From Flavobacterium lacisediminis (GTDB lineage: Bacteria; Bacteroidota; Bacteroidia; Flavobacteriales; Flavobacteriaceae), in contig NZ_JAPCIO010000002.1 in the NCBI RefSeq assembly GCF_025909975.1, positions 372,001 through 436,000 on the forward strand: a stretch of 64,000 nucleotides of DNA. Direction: 5' to 3'. Below, piece by piece: positions 25,660 through 34,133 of this stretch. Made by a program: the position numbers and the translations under genes. The notes under the pieces were generated by a model, which saw nothing but the letters and a program-made list of their open reading frames with translations, did not search any database and was not told the origin of the DNA. The first letter of the stretch is position 1; each line of letters starts with the position of its first letter.

Positions 25660-27042
25660 TTACATGATAATACTATACATCTGACCGTTTTTAGAAATAA
25701 TTTGATAGCGTGCTTTCTGATTTTCTTTTTTAGCCAAATAGCTCGAAACAGTCTCCATATCTTTTGCTTTATTTCCGTCAATACTTAAAATTACAGCGCC
25801 GTCTAAAATGTCACTATATTCGGCATATTCAGGATTGTTGACTTTCTTAATTTTGATGCCTTCTTTAACGTTGAATTGTTTTTTATCAGCAGCATCAAGA
25901 TCTTCAAATTCAATTCCGTTGAATTCGTAATTTAAAATTTCTTTTTTAGTCAACTTAACCGGAAGTGTTTTTTGTTTTCCATCACGTAAAACACTTACTT
26001 GAATGACATCATTAGGGCGTTTTGTATTAATATATGCTGATAATTCGGCAAAACCATTGATCTTTTTATCGTCTAATTGTATAATAATATCACCTTTGGT
26101 TAATCCGGCTTTTTCAGCTCCCGAATTTTTAGTCACCTTATTAATATAGAAACCTTGTGTTTCTTTGATTCCTAATTCTTTTGCGTAATTCGAATTCAAT
26201 TCGCCACCTTCAACTCCTAAAACACCTCTTTGAACATTTCCAAATTGCATTAAATCTTCAATAATTTTTCGAGTTAAATTCGATGGAACAGCAAACGAAT
26301 ATCCAGCATAACTTCCTGTAGGAGAAGAAATCATCGTATTAATTCCAATTAATTCCCCACGAGTGTTTACCAATGCGCCACCACTGTTTCCAGGATTCAC
26401 CGCTGCATCGGTTTGGATAAACGATTGAATTCCGTTGTTGGATAAATTTCGAGCTTTTGCCGAAACAATTCCCGCAGTAACGGTAGAATTTAAGTTATAC
26501 GGATTCCCAACTGCTAAAACCCATTCTCCCACTTTAATTGAGTCAGAATCACCAAAAACCGCATAAGGTAATTTTTCATCGGCTTCTACTTTTAAAAGCG
26601 CGACATCCATTTTAGAATCGGTTCCGACTAATTTTGCTTTGTAGGATTTGTTATTGTTTAGTGTAACTTCAATTTCAGTTGCATCTTGAATAACGTGATT
26701 ATTGGTAACAATATAACCATCTTCGGTAATAATAACGCCCGAACCTGTTCCTATTTGTGTTTGTTCTCTTGGTCCTTGATAGCCATAGAAAAACTCCATT
26801 AAAGGATTGTTTGGTACTTTTGAAACACTCACGTTTTTTACGTGAACTACAGCATGAATCGTGTTTTCAGCTGCTGCGGTAAAATCAATGTTTTCTGCGC
26901 CTAAGTTTACATTTTTGGCATAATTAGGTGATGCAAGTGTTAGTTTTCCTGCATTATTTGGCTCTAAAAAGAATTTGTAAGCACCTAATGTTACAGCTCC
27001 ACTCAAGAGCGATACGAGTAATAAACTTCCAAATTTTTTCAT
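25660..27042 (-). CDS. htrA: Periplasmic serine protease, Do/DegP-HtrA family
   Basis: A 460-residue exported protease/chaperone for misfolded envelope proteins. A signal anchor occupies residues 4-22. The catalytic triad is H116 (TNNHVI), D146 (KMDVALLKV) and S220 (GNSGGAL). Two PDZ domains follow: one from about 270 to 360 with AGLTKGDIIIQLDDKKI, and a diverged one at the C-terminus. I used the ATG at 27042. The longer version starts with TTG inside an exact -7 box (27064), so it cannot be on the mRNA from that promoter. Confidence 0.94.
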   Translation of the reverse strand: MKKFGSLLLVSLLSGAVTLGAYKFFLEPNNAGKLTLASPNYAKNVNLGAENIDFTAAAENTIHAVVHVKNVSVSKVPNNPLMEFFYGYQGPREQTQIGTGSGVIITEDGYIVTNNHVIQDATEIEVTLNNNKSYKAKLVGTDSKMDVALLKVEADEKLPYAVFGDSDSIKVGEWVLAVGNPYNLNSTVTAGIVSAKARNLSNNGIQSFIQTDAAVNPGNSGGALVNTRGELIGINTMISSPTGSYAGYSFAVPSNLTRKIIEDLMQFGNVQRGVLGVEGGELNSNYAKELGIKETQGFYINKVTKNSGAEKAGLTKGDIIIQLDDKKINGFAELSAYINTKRPNDVIQVSVLRDGKQKTLPVKLTKKEILNYEFNGIEFEDLDAADKKQFNVKEGIKIKKVNNPEYAEYSDILDGAVILSIDGNKAKDMETVSSYLAKKENQKARYQIISKNGQMYSIIM

Positions 27043-27063
27043 ATGTATTAATTTTTGTTCACT

Positions 27064-27071
27064 CAAAATTA
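27064..27071 (-). promoter_or_regulatory. -7 box TAATTTTG for htrA
   Basis: Exact TAnnTTTG match on the minus strand, 21 bases before the chosen ATG. It rules out the upstream TTG as start. Confidence 0.58.
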
Positions 27072-27141
27072 TAATAAAAAATATTCCAAAAAATCACTTT
27101 AACGCTCGATTAACAATGTTTAACATCTTATTAATAATTCG

Positions 27142-27149
27142 TACTTTTG
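27142..27149 (+). promoter_or_regulatory. -7 box TACTTTTG for dapF
   Basis: Exact TAnnTTTG match 17 bases before the dapF ATG. It would head the dapF-acetyltransferase-mltG-DUF2279 group. Confidence 0.62.
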
Positions 27150-27166
27150 TATAAATTAATTACACA

Positions 27167-27955
27167 ATGCAACTTACATTTTATAAATATCAAGGAACTG
27201 GAAACGATTTTGTTATGATTGACAATCGTTCGGAGTTTTTTCCTAAAAATAATACCAAACTTGTAGCACAACTATGTGACAGAAGATTCGGTATAGGTGG
27301 TGATGGGTTGATTCTTCTAGAAAATCATCCACAATATGATTTTAAAATGGTCTACTATAATTCAGATGGGAATGAAAGTTCAATGTGTGGAAATGGTGGT
27401 AGATGTTTAGTTGCTTTTGCCAAACAAATGGGTGTTATCGAAAACAAAGCCGAGTTTGAAGCCGTGGATGGATATCATTACGCAACTATCGATGCAGAAG
27501 GAATCGTAGCGCTTCAAATGAAAGATGTTGATACAGTTAATCAATATGAAGATTATACCTTTTTAAATACAGGTTCGCCTCATCATGTGCAATTGGTAGA
27601 TAATTTAGTTGAATTGGATATCAAAACAGAAGGAGCAAAAATACGTTATTCCGATTTGTATGGAAAAGCAGGAAGTAATGTCAATTTTGTATATCAATTA
27701 GCGAATGATATTTTTGCAGTTCGTACCTACGAGCGCGGTGTTGAAGATGAAACTTTGTCTTGTGGAACTGGTGTAACAGCAGTTGCCATCGCCATGCATC
27801 AAACTGGAAAAACAAATAATAATATCATAGATTTGAATGTTGAAGGCGGAAAATTAAAAGTACAATTTGACGTAGATAATGGAAATTACACCAATGTTTT
27901 CTTAATTGGACCAGCAACTTTCGTTTTTGAAGGAAAGATTGATTTAGATTTTTGA
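27167..27955 (+). CDS. dapF: Diaminopimelate epimerase
   Basis: DapF converts LL- to meso-diaminopimelate, the cross-linking residue of peptidoglycan and lysine precursor. The 262 residues have the paired catalytic cysteines C74 (MCGNGGRC) and C199 (LSCGTGV), plus the N-terminal KYQGTGNDFVMID. Its stop codon lies at the start of a 6-bp-period repeat that runs into the next gene's start. Confidence 0.97.
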   Translation: MQLTFYKYQGTGNDFVMIDNRSEFFPKNNTKLVAQLCDRRFGIGGDGLILLENHPQYDFKMVYYNSDGNESSMCGNGGRCLVAFAKQMGVIENKAEFEAVDGYHYATIDAEGIVALQMKDVDTVNQYEDYTFLNTGSPHHVQLVDNLVELDIKTEGAKIRYSDLYGKAGSNVNFVYQLANDIFAVRTYERGVEDETLSCGTGVTAVAIAMHQTGKTNNNIIDLNVEGGKLKVQFDVDNGNYTNVFLIGPATFVFEGKIDLDF

Positions 27956-27978
27956 ACTTGTATTTGAACTTGAATTTG
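27952..27978 (+). repeat. 6-bp-period array, TTG+3, five units
   Basis: TTG recurs at 27952, 27958, 27964, 27970 and 27976, exactly 6 bases apart (units TTGAAC, TTGTAT, TTGAAC, TTGAAT, TTGGAA). It spans the dapF stop and ends two bases before the next ATG. Confidence 0.75.
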
Positions 27979-27980
27979 GA

Positions 27981-28511
27981 ATGATAACATTAAAAGGAAC
28001 CAACATATACCTTCGCGCACTCGAACCCGAAGATTTAGAGTTTATCTACAAAATAGAAAACAATGAATCAGTTTGGGATGTAAGTAACACGCAAACACCT
28101 TATAGTCGATTTTTGATTCGTCAGTATTTAGAAAATGCGCACCAAGATATTTATGAAGCCAAACAATTGCGCTTAGCTATTTGCTTAAATGATACTTTTG
28201 AAGCAGTAGGTTTAATCGATTTATTTGATTTTGATCCTAAAAATAATAGAGCGGGAGTTGGAATCGTCATTTCAAGCGAAACCAATCGAAATGCTGGAAT
28301 TGGTTCCGAAGCATTGCAACTTGTAATCAATTATGCATTCAATCAATTGCAATTGCATCAACTATATGCAAATATTGGTTCAAAAAATGAAATTAGTATT
28401 TCCCTTTTTACTAAATTTGGCTTTCAGAAAATCGGAGTAAAAAAAGATTGGAATAAAATCAACAATCAATACGAAGACGAAATTTTATATCAATTAATCA
28501 ATCACATTTAA
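27981..28511 (+). CDS. GNAT family N-acetyltransferase (RimJ/RimL-like)
   Basis: A 176-residue acetyl-CoA-dependent transferase. The N-terminal IYLRALEPEDLEFIYKIEN, the acetyl-CoA-binding loop region RNAGIGSEAL and the C-terminal LFTKFGFQKIG identify the GNAT_3 subtype that also contains ribosomal-protein and polyamine acetyltransferases. The substrate is not predictable. It lies 25 bases after dapF and 11 bases before mltG. Confidence 0.85.
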   Translation: MITLKGTNIYLRALEPEDLEFIYKIENNESVWDVSNTQTPYSRFLIRQYLENAHQDIYEAKQLRLAICLNDTFEAVGLIDLFDFDPKNNRAGVGIVISSETNRNAGIGSEALQLVINYAFNQLQLHQLYANIGSKNEISISLFTKFGFQKIGVKKDWNKINNQYEDEILYQLINHI

Positions 28512-28522
28512 AAAATAATCCC

Positions 28523-29563
28523 TTGAACGTAAAAAAAATAATTTCAATAATCGCTGTTGCCGGAATCGTAGTAGCAACTGCAGTTGGTGTTTATGTATAT
28601 TTTAAAGCTTTTACACCTAATACACAGTTTTCACAAGACGAAGTTTATGTTTACATTCCTTCAAATTCAACTTATGAACAAGTAGTAGAAATTGTAAAAC
28701 CATTGGTAAAAGATTTTGAAAAATTTGATTTTGTTGCCACATCAAGAAATTATAGTACGAATGTAAAAGCTGGAAAATTTCTTTTCAAAAAAGACATGAC
28801 TAGTTTTGATATGGTAAGAAGTTTACGTTTAAATGTTCCTGTAAAAGTAGCTTTTAACAATCAAGAAACGCTAGGTAAGTTAGTACAACGTTTAGCTACC
28901 CAATTAGAACCTGATAGTTTAAAATTAGATGTAGCGTTTACCAATACACCTTTTATGGAAGAGAATGGCTTAACGGAAGAAACCATTTTAGCGCTTTTTA
29001 TTCCTAATACATACGAGTTCTATTGGAATACACCGGCGGACAAAATTGCTCAAAAATTAGCAAAAGAATACCGAATTTTTTGGAATAATGAGCGTACAGA
29101 AAAAGCAAAAGCGTTAGGATTAACACCAATTCAAGTATATACTTTAGCCTCAATTGTGCATAAAGAAACTGCAAAAGTAGATGAAAGACCAACAGTAGCT
29201 GGCGTTTATTTAAACCGTTTGAAACAAGATATGCCACTTCAGGCTGACCCAACCATTATTTTTGCAATCAAAAAACGTTCGGGCGATTTTGACCAAGAAA
29301 TTAAACGCGTTTTCTTTAACGATTTACGAATTAATTCTCCTTACAATACCTATGTAAATAAAGGATTACCTCCTGGACCAATCGCTATGCCAGATGTTTC
29401 GGCTATCGATGCAGTTTTAAATTCAGAAAAACACGATTATATTTATTTCTGTGCAAATCCAGATAAACCAGGTTATCATGCCTTTGCATCAAGCTACGAA
29501 GCACATCAAGTAAATGCTAAAAAATATGCTGAGTGGGTTACTAAATTAGGAATCGATCGTTAA
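28523..29563 (+). CDS. mltG: Endolytic peptidoglycan transglycosylase MltG
   Basis: MltG cleaves nascent glycan strands at the outer face of the inner membrane and sets strand length. The 346 residues have a membrane anchor (about 5-27), a LysM-like region, and the YceG core with NTYEFYWNT, SIVHKETAK containing the catalytic Glu, GVYLNRL, LQADPTIIFA and NTYVNKGLPPGPI. The start codon is TTG at 28523; no ATG precedes the anchor. It is downstream of dapF, in keeping with a cell-wall theme. Confidence 0.94.
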   Translation: MNVKKIISIIAVAGIVVATAVGVYVYFKAFTPNTQFSQDEVYVYIPSNSTYEQVVEIVKPLVKDFEKFDFVATSRNYSTNVKAGKFLFKKDMTSFDMVRSLRLNVPVKVAFNNQETLGKLVQRLATQLEPDSLKLDVAFTNTPFMEENGLTEETILALFIPNTYEFYWNTPADKIAQKLAKEYRIFWNNERTEKAKALGLTPIQVYTLASIVHKETAKVDERPTVAGVYLNRLKQDMPLQADPTIIFAIKKRSGDFDQEIKRVFFNDLRINSPYNTYVNKGLPPGPIAMPDVSAIDAVLNSEKHDYIYFCANPDKPGYHAFASSYEAHQVNAKKYAEWVTKLGIDR

Positions 29564-29576
29564 TTTTTAAGAGCGA

Positions 29577-30560
29577 ATGGCTTGGGCTTTATTAGTAAAC
29601 CATTTTCCTGCTTTCCATTTCAATCTATGCTTTCAGCATAGGATTTTTATTGCAATCAGGGCTAGCTGGCTGTTCATTTTTCTGTTTGTGTCTGTTTTTT
29701 CTCAAGCGCAATCAGATAACAATACTTTCTTAAAACCTTCAGATACGCTTAATAAACCAAGAAGAACTAGTGTTTATGTTGGTGAATCTGTGGCTTTAGG
29801 AGTAACACTAGTAGGTTTAAACCAACTTTGGTATAAAGATTATCCAAAATCTGATTTTCATTTTATTAATGATAACAATCAGTGGTTGCAAATGGATAAA
29901 TTAGGACATCTATATTCTACTTATCATTTAGGAAGGGTAGGAGCTGAAATGTTACAATGGAGCGGCGCTTCAAAAAAAGAACAACTAATTTATGGTTCCA
30001 CTCTTGGATTAGGATTTTTAACTGTAGTTGAGGTTTTTGATGGTTTTTCACAAGAATGGGGAGCATCATCTGGCGATATTATTGCAAATGTTTCGGGAAC
30101 GGCGCTGTATGTTTCTCAAGAATTACTTTGGAAAGAACAGCGTATCACACCGAAGTTTTCATTTCATCAAACCAAATTCGCTTCACAACGTCCTGAAACT
30201 CTGGGAGTATCCTTTAACGAAGAAATTTTAAAAGATTACAACGGTCAAACGTATTGGTTGTCGTTTAACGTTCATTCGTTTACAAAAGATAGCTTTATTC
30301 CCAAGTGGTTAAACCTCGCAATTGGTTATAGTGGAGAGGGAATGTTGTACGGAAATGATGCTGAAGCAATCGAAAACGGAATTATTCAAAACCCATATCG
30401 TCAATTTTACCTTAGTTTAGATGTTGACTTAACGAAAATTACTACAAAATCTCATTTTTTAAAGACACTTTTCTCTGTTTTTAACACGATTAAAATTCCA
30501 GCACCTACTTTGCAATACGATGAGTATAACGGACTTAAAGGGCATTTTATCTACTTTTAG
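29577..30560 (+). CDS. DUF2279 family exported protein
   Basis: The recognisable part has a signal-like segment (WLFIFLFVSVFSQAQ), then SVYVGESVALGVTLVGLNQLWYK and MDKLGHLYSTYHLGR, with two hydrophobic helices, matching the DUF2279/YfiM type. It continues into a C-terminal region with beta-barrel-like amphipathic strands. The start is doubtful. The only upstream ATG (29577) adds about 30 residues encoded by a segment that contains a hairpin and looks non-coding. An atypical start nearer the signal peptide is possible. Function unknown. Confidence 0.72.
   Translation: MAWALLVNHFPAFHFNLCFQHRIFIAIRASWLFIFLFVSVFSQAQSDNNTFLKPSDTLNKPRRTSVYVGESVALGVTLVGLNQLWYKDYPKSDFHFINDNNQWLQMDKLGHLYSTYHLGRVGAEMLQWSGASKKEQLIYGSTLGLGFLTVVEVFDGFSQEWGASSGDIIANVSGTALYVSQELLWKEQRITPKFSFHQTKFASQRPETLGVSFNEEILKDYNGQTYWLSFNVHSFTKDSFIPKWLNLAIGYSGEGMLYGNDAEAIENGIIQNPYRQFYLSLDVDLTKITTKSHFLKTLFSVFNTIKIPAPTLQYDEYNGLKGHFIYF
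29625..29641. repeat. Hairpin CTATGC/GCATAG in the DUF2279 gene start region
   Basis: A perfect 6-bp stem with a 5-base loop (TTTCA), followed by a GGATTTTTATTGCAATCAGG stretch. The segment from 29577 to about 29666 looks like a dispersed non-coding element lying over the 5' end of the gene. Confidence 0.45.
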
Positions 30561-30602
30561 GGATTATTAACATGCTGTAAATCAATATTGTAATTTTTTT
30601 TG

Positions 30603-30610
30603 TATATTTG
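30603..30610 (+). promoter_or_regulatory. -7 box TATATTTG for the transglycosylase-like gene
   Basis: Exact consensus -7 box 46 bases before the ATG at 30657, leaving a GC-richer leader of about 40 nt. Confidence 0.65.
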
Positions 30611-30648
30611 CAGCGGTAATTTCAGATGGGTGACAGGCGCTGAGAAAT
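30611..30648 (+). promoter_or_regulatory. Candidate structured 5' leader
   Basis: Two mutually exclusive stems can form: CAGCG (30611-30615) with CGCTG (30638-30642), or ATTTCAG (30619-30625) with the CTGAGAAAT segment (30640-30648, two-base bulge). The segment is far less AT-rich than surrounding intergenic DNA. No Rfam class is recognised with confidence. Confidence 0.35.
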
Positions 30649-30656
30649 AACAATTC

Positions 30657-31301
30657 ATGATAAAAAAAAGGTCGTATTTTATAGGATTGACACTCCTAGT
30701 ATTAGTCGTTTCTTCAGGTTTTATAACCTTTAAGAAAGAAAAATTAGAAGGATTTCATTTGTCAAATTACGAAGGTATCAAATACCACGTTCCAAATGAA
30801 TATGAAAACGAAGAGGTATTACCAATTAAAGTGCCACAAGTTGGTAAATCTTTTATAGGTTTTGCTCAAAAAATGGCTTATAAAGAGTCAAGATGTATAT
30901 TGCATTTAGTGAATCCATACGGATACATGGGTAAATACCAATTCGGAAGAAGTACACTGCGCACTGTGGGTATTTATGATTTTCAAGAGTTTTTACGTAA
31001 TGCTGTATGGCAAGATGAAGCTTTCAAAGCTTTAATCGCTAGAAACAAGTGGGAATTACGTAAAGAAATTCAAAAATATTCAGGTAGAGTAATCAATGGT
31101 GTAGAAATTACAGAATCAGGTTTAATTGCGGCAGCACATTTAGGTGGAGCTGGTTCAGTAAAAAAATATTTAAGAAGTAATGGGCGTAATGGTTTCAAAG
31201 ATGGTTTTGGAACATCGTTATCAAGCTACATCAGAAAATTTTCAAATTACGATATTTCACACATTGAAGCAGATGCAAATGCAAAAGTAGATTTAGAGTA
31301 A
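30657..31301 (+). CDS. Putative exported lytic-transglycosylase-like protein
   Basis: A 214-residue protein with a signal segment (about 7-25). The lysozyme-like core has FAQKMAYKESRC, where the Glu in KES would be the catalytic acid, NPYGYMGKYQFG, and GLIAAAHLGGAGSVKKYL. This order (E, then YMGKYQFG, then AAHLGGAG) is typical of goose-type or phage-type transglycosylase domains. Related Flavobacterium proteins are sometimes labelled as LysM peptidoglycan-binding, but no LysM is visible here. It has its own promoter and a short leader, and converges on the methyltransferase gene 2 bases away. Confidence 0.72.
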   Translation: MIKKRSYFIGLTLLVLVVSSGFITFKKEKLEGFHLSNYEGIKYHVPNEYENEEVLPIKVPQVGKSFIGFAQKMAYKESRCILHLVNPYGYMGKYQFGRSTLRTVGIYDFQEFLRNAVWQDEAFKALIARNKWELRKEIQKYSGRVINGVEITESGLIAAAHLGGAGSVKKYLRSNGRNGFKDGFGTSLSSYIRKFSNYDISHIEADANAKVDLE

Positions 31302-31303
31302 TT

Positions 31304-32038
31304 TTACATTTTGTGAATAATAAAAATACAAGGTCGATTATGTAAATCGGCCTTTTCTTTTTTCCATTCGTTAACCGTTTTGGTTTTGATGTATTCTGTA
31401 GGCAAAGTAATATCACAAGCTACACATAAATAGGTACTTGGTTGTAAAATTTGCAACAAATCTTCCATCAATTTATTATTGCGATAAGGCGTTTCAATAA
31501 ACAATTGAGACTGATTTTTATCCTGAGATAAACGTTCGAAATTCTTTAAAGCCTGTTTTTTATCGTTTTTATCGATTGGTAAATAACCATTGAAAGCGAA
31601 ACTTTGTCCGTTCATTCCGCTTGCCATTAAAGCTAATAAAATTGAACTTGGTCCTACTAACGGCACTACTTGAATTCCTTTTTCATGTGCTAACTTCACA
31701 ATAACAGCACCAGGATCTGCAATTCCAGGGCAACCAGATTCACTCATTAATCCAATGTTTTCACCCCTTAATAAAGGTTGTATGAATTCGTTATGTTCAG
31801 CAAATTCAGTGTGTTTGTTTAGAACCGAAATCTTTAAATCGGGTTGTTTTTTTTCGGGATGAATGCTTTTGATGAATTTACGAGCGGTTTTCTCGTTTTC
31901 AACTATATAATAATCTACAAAATCAATGGTTCTCTTTATGGTTTGAGGTAAAACATCTTCAGGAACTACAGTAGTTTCTCCAGGATTGGATAAAGTTATT
32001 GGAATTAAGTATAGTTTACCTAAAGTGTTTGATTTCAT
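31304..32038 (-). CDS. RsmI-like SAM-dependent methyltransferase
   Basis: A tetrapyrrole-methylase-fold protein of 244 residues with LYLIPITLSNPGETT at the N-terminus, GLMSESGCPGIADPG, the conserved VVPLVGPSSILLALMASG, and ETPYRN. It resembles RsmI, which 2'-O-methylates C1402 of 16S rRNA, but is a shorter variant common in Bacteroidota. I chose the ATG at 32038 (MKSNTLGKLYL), 7 bases after the phosphatase stop. A longer frame would overlap that gene by 29 bases. The target is not certain. Confidence 0.85.
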   Translation of the reverse strand: MKSNTLGKLYLIPITLSNPGETTVVPEDVLPQTIKRTIDFVDYYIVENEKTARKFIKSIHPEKKQPDLKISVLNKHTEFAEHNEFIQPLLRGENIGLMSESGCPGIADPGAVIVKLAHEKGIQVVPLVGPSSILLALMASGMNGQSFAFNGYLPIDKNDKKQALKNFERLSQDKNQSQLFIETPYRNNKLMEDLLQILQPSTYLCVACDITLPTEYIKTKTVNEWKKEKADLHNRPCIFIIHKM

Positions 32039-32045
32039 GATATTA

Positions 32046-32498
32046 TTACTTAAGTTTTCTTGCAATTTCTTCACAAGCTTGGTCTAACATATCAAAAACG
32101 TTTTCAAATCCGTCTTGACCACCATAATACGGGTCGGGAACATCAACGTTTTCGCCAGGAAAAATTTCGTTTAGAATCAGCTTGACTTTCGATTTTGCTT
32201 CTTCATTTGGTGCCAAAGCTAGAACATCTTTGTAATTGGAATTATCCATTACAAAAATATGATCAAAAGTATCAAAATCACTTTTTTTGAATTGTCTTGC
32301 TCTTTGATTGGTGATGTCTAATCCTCTGCCCTTAGCAGTTGAAATGGAACGTTTATCGGGTAATTCTCCAGCATGCCAACCGCCAGTTCCTGCGGAATCC
32401 ACAATAAAATCTTCGGAAAGTTTAGAGCGCATAATACCTTCTGCCAAAGGAGAACGGCAAATATTTCCTAAGCAAACCATTAAGATTTTAGAAGCCAT
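32046..32498 (-). CDS. Low-molecular-weight protein-tyrosine phosphatase
   Basis: A 150-residue LMW-PTP. The P-loop CLGNICRS has nucleophile C9 and phosphate-binding R15, and the general acid Asp lies in VPDPYYGG. Bacterial homologues act on tyrosine kinases of polysaccharide export or on small arsenate-like substrates; no such kinase is in this window. It is 3 bases downstream of dnaA and upstream of the methyltransferase, in one operon. Confidence 0.93.
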   Translation of the reverse strand: MASKILMVCLGNICRSPLAEGIMRSKLSEDFIVDSAGTGGWHAGELPDKRSISTAKGRGLDITNQRARQFKKSDFDTFDHIFVMDNSNYKDVLALAPNEEAKSKVKLILNEIFPGENVDVPDPYYGGQDGFENVFDMLDQACEEIARKLK

Positions 32499-32501
32499 GA
32501 A

Positions 32502-33929
32502 TTATAGCGATAATTTCTTGTTGATATCGTCAACGAATTTGCGGAATTGTTTGTCGGTAGTAACTAAGTTATCAACCGTTTTACAAGCATGAAGAACTGT
32601 TGCGTGGTCTCTGTCTCCAATTTGCGAACCAATGTTTGCTAATGAAGCTTTTGTAAATTTCTTAGCAAAGAACATCGCTAATTGTCTAGCTTGTACCACG
32701 TGACGTTTTCTAGTTTTTGATTGTAAAGTTTCAACGTCCAATTGGAAATAATCAGAAACTATTTTCTGAATATAATCAATTGAAATTTCACGTTTTACGT
32801 TTTTAACGAATTTCTCAACTACTTGTTTTGCTAATTCAATGGTAACCTCGCGTTTGTTGAAAGAAGATTGAGCAATTAGAGAAATAATAGCACCTTCTAA
32901 TTCACGAACGTTAGATTTGATGTTTTTAGCAACATATTCTACAATTTCGTCAGGCATTTCTACTCCGTCACGGAATAAAATATTTTTCAAAATTGAAATA
33001 CGAGTTTCGTAGTCAGGTTGATGTAATTCTGCTGATAATCCCCATTTGAAACGAGATAGTAAGCGTTGCTCAATATCTTGCATGTCCACTGGTGCTTTGT
33101 CTGAAGTTAGAATTACTTGTTTTCCGTTTTGGTGTAAATGGTTGAAGATGTGGAAAAATACATCTTGCGTTCCTGATTTACCCGATAAGAATTGTACATC
33201 GTCAATAATCAAAACATCAATTAATTGATAGAAGTGAATAAAATCGTTACGTGTGTTTTTCTTAACCGAATCAATATATTGTTGTGTGAATATTTCAGCT
33301 GAAATATACAAAACAGTTTTTTCTGGATATTTATCTTTGATTTCAACTCCAATAGCGTGCGCTAAGTGCGTTTTTCCTAATCCAACACCACCAAAAATCA
33401 ATAATGGGTTGAAAGAAGTTCCGCCTGGTTTATTTGCTACGGCCATACCTGCACTTCTTGCTAAACGGTTCGAATCTCCTTCAAGGAAATTGTCAAAACT
33501 GTAATTAGCATTTAATTGTGATTCGATTTTTAAATTACGAATTCCAGGGATGATAAAAGGATTTTTTAATTCTGGGTTTTTATTCACAATAGGCACATCT
33601 ACTTCCTGAGGTTTTACCGCTGTTCTGTTATAACTTGGAATTTGCTCAGTAAATGGAAGTTTATTGCCATAAGTGTTTTCCATCTTAATTTTATACAATA
33701 ACTTTGCGCCCGGTCCTAATTCTTTAGTTAGGGCTACTTTTAATAATTTTACATAGTGTTCTTCCAACCATTCGTAGAAGAATTTACTAGGTACTTGAAT
33801 AGACAACGCGTTATCGTTTAGCTCAACTGACTGTATAGGTTCAAACCAAGTCTTGTAAGCTTGATCTTGAATATTGTCTTTTATGAAAGACAGACAGTTA
33901 TTCCATACCGATTGCGCAGTTTTCGTCAT
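32502..33929 (-). CDS. dnaA: Chromosomal replication initiator DnaA
   Basis: DnaA binds origin boxes and opens oriC. The 475 residues have domain I (AQSVWNNCLSFIKDN), a variable linker, and an AAA+ domain with Walker A GGVGLGKTHLAHA, Walker B LIIDDVQFL and arginine-finger region RLLSRFKWGL. Domain IV carries the signature DRDHATVLHACKTV. The intergenic DNA upstream holds a perfect inverted repeat and AT-rich stretches. It heads an operon with the phosphatase and RsmI-like genes. Confidence 0.98.
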   Translation of the reverse strand: MTKTAQSVWNNCLSFIKDNIQDQAYKTWFEPIQSVELNDNALSIQVPSKFFYEWLEEHYVKLLKVALTKELGPGAKLLYKIKMENTYGNKLPFTEQIPSYNRTAVKPQEVDVPIVNKNPELKNPFIIPGIRNLKIESQLNANYSFDNFLEGDSNRLARSAGMAVANKPGGTSFNPLLIFGGVGLGKTHLAHAIGVEIKDKYPEKTVLYISAEIFTQQYIDSVKKNTRNDFIHFYQLIDVLIIDDVQFLSGKSGTQDVFFHIFNHLHQNGKQVILTSDKAPVDMQDIEQRLLSRFKWGLSAELHQPDYETRISILKNILFRDGVEMPDEIVEYVAKNIKSNVRELEGAIISLIAQSSFNKREVTIELAKQVVEKFVKNVKREISIDYIQKIVSDYFQLDVETLQSKTRKRHVVQARQLAMFFAKKFTKASLANIGSQIGDRDHATVLHACKTVDNLVTTDKQFRKFVDDINKKLSL

Positions 33930-34133
33930 AAATTCAATTAGTTATTACTAGTTTATTTTTAGTTTTGTATAGGTTACAAAAGTGAACAGAACGGATATTC
34001 TGTTCTTGTGATTTGGGTTAGCAAATATGTGAACAAAATTTTGTAAAAAAAATTTTTTTAGCCTTGATTTTTAAAAAAAAATATTGTAAGCCTTGTGGGT
34101 AATTTTTTAAGATTAATTTAATATTAGTTTAAT
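33930..34133. other. AT-rich dnaA upstream region, weak oriC candidate
   Basis: This divergent 204-base gap contains an 8-bp perfect inverted repeat (33984-34005), a 12-bp palindrome ACAAAATTTTGT (34033-34044), a direct repeat AGCCTTG at 34060 and 34089, and one DnaA-box-like TGTGGGTAA (34094-34102, one mismatch to TGTGGATAA). A cluster of DnaA boxes expected of a full origin is absent. Confidence 0.3.
33984..34005. promoter_or_regulatory. Inverted repeat GAACAGAA-N6-TTCTGTTC upstream of dnaA
   Basis: A perfect 8-bp dyad with a 6-base spacer. On the minus strand its last base overlaps CACTTTTG, a 7/8 match to the -7 box. It therefore sits where a repressor or activator of dnaA would bind. 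Confidence 0.5.

Noticed and set aside
26826..26845. Inverted repeat TCACGT...ACGTGA inside htrA
   Set aside because: Six-base arms within coding sequence, no wider symmetry and no neighbouring element; probably chance.
30611..30656. TPP riboswitch upstream of the transglycosylase-like gene
   Set aside because: Only the GGGTG...CTGAGA half resembles the aptamer; the second conserved half is missing and the gene has no thiamine link.
32692..32707. CCACGTGA-containing sequence resembling a parS half-site inside dnaA
   Set aside because: Only one half matches a parS-like palindrome, and the sequence encodes the conserved HVVQARQ segment of DnaA, so coding constraint explains it.
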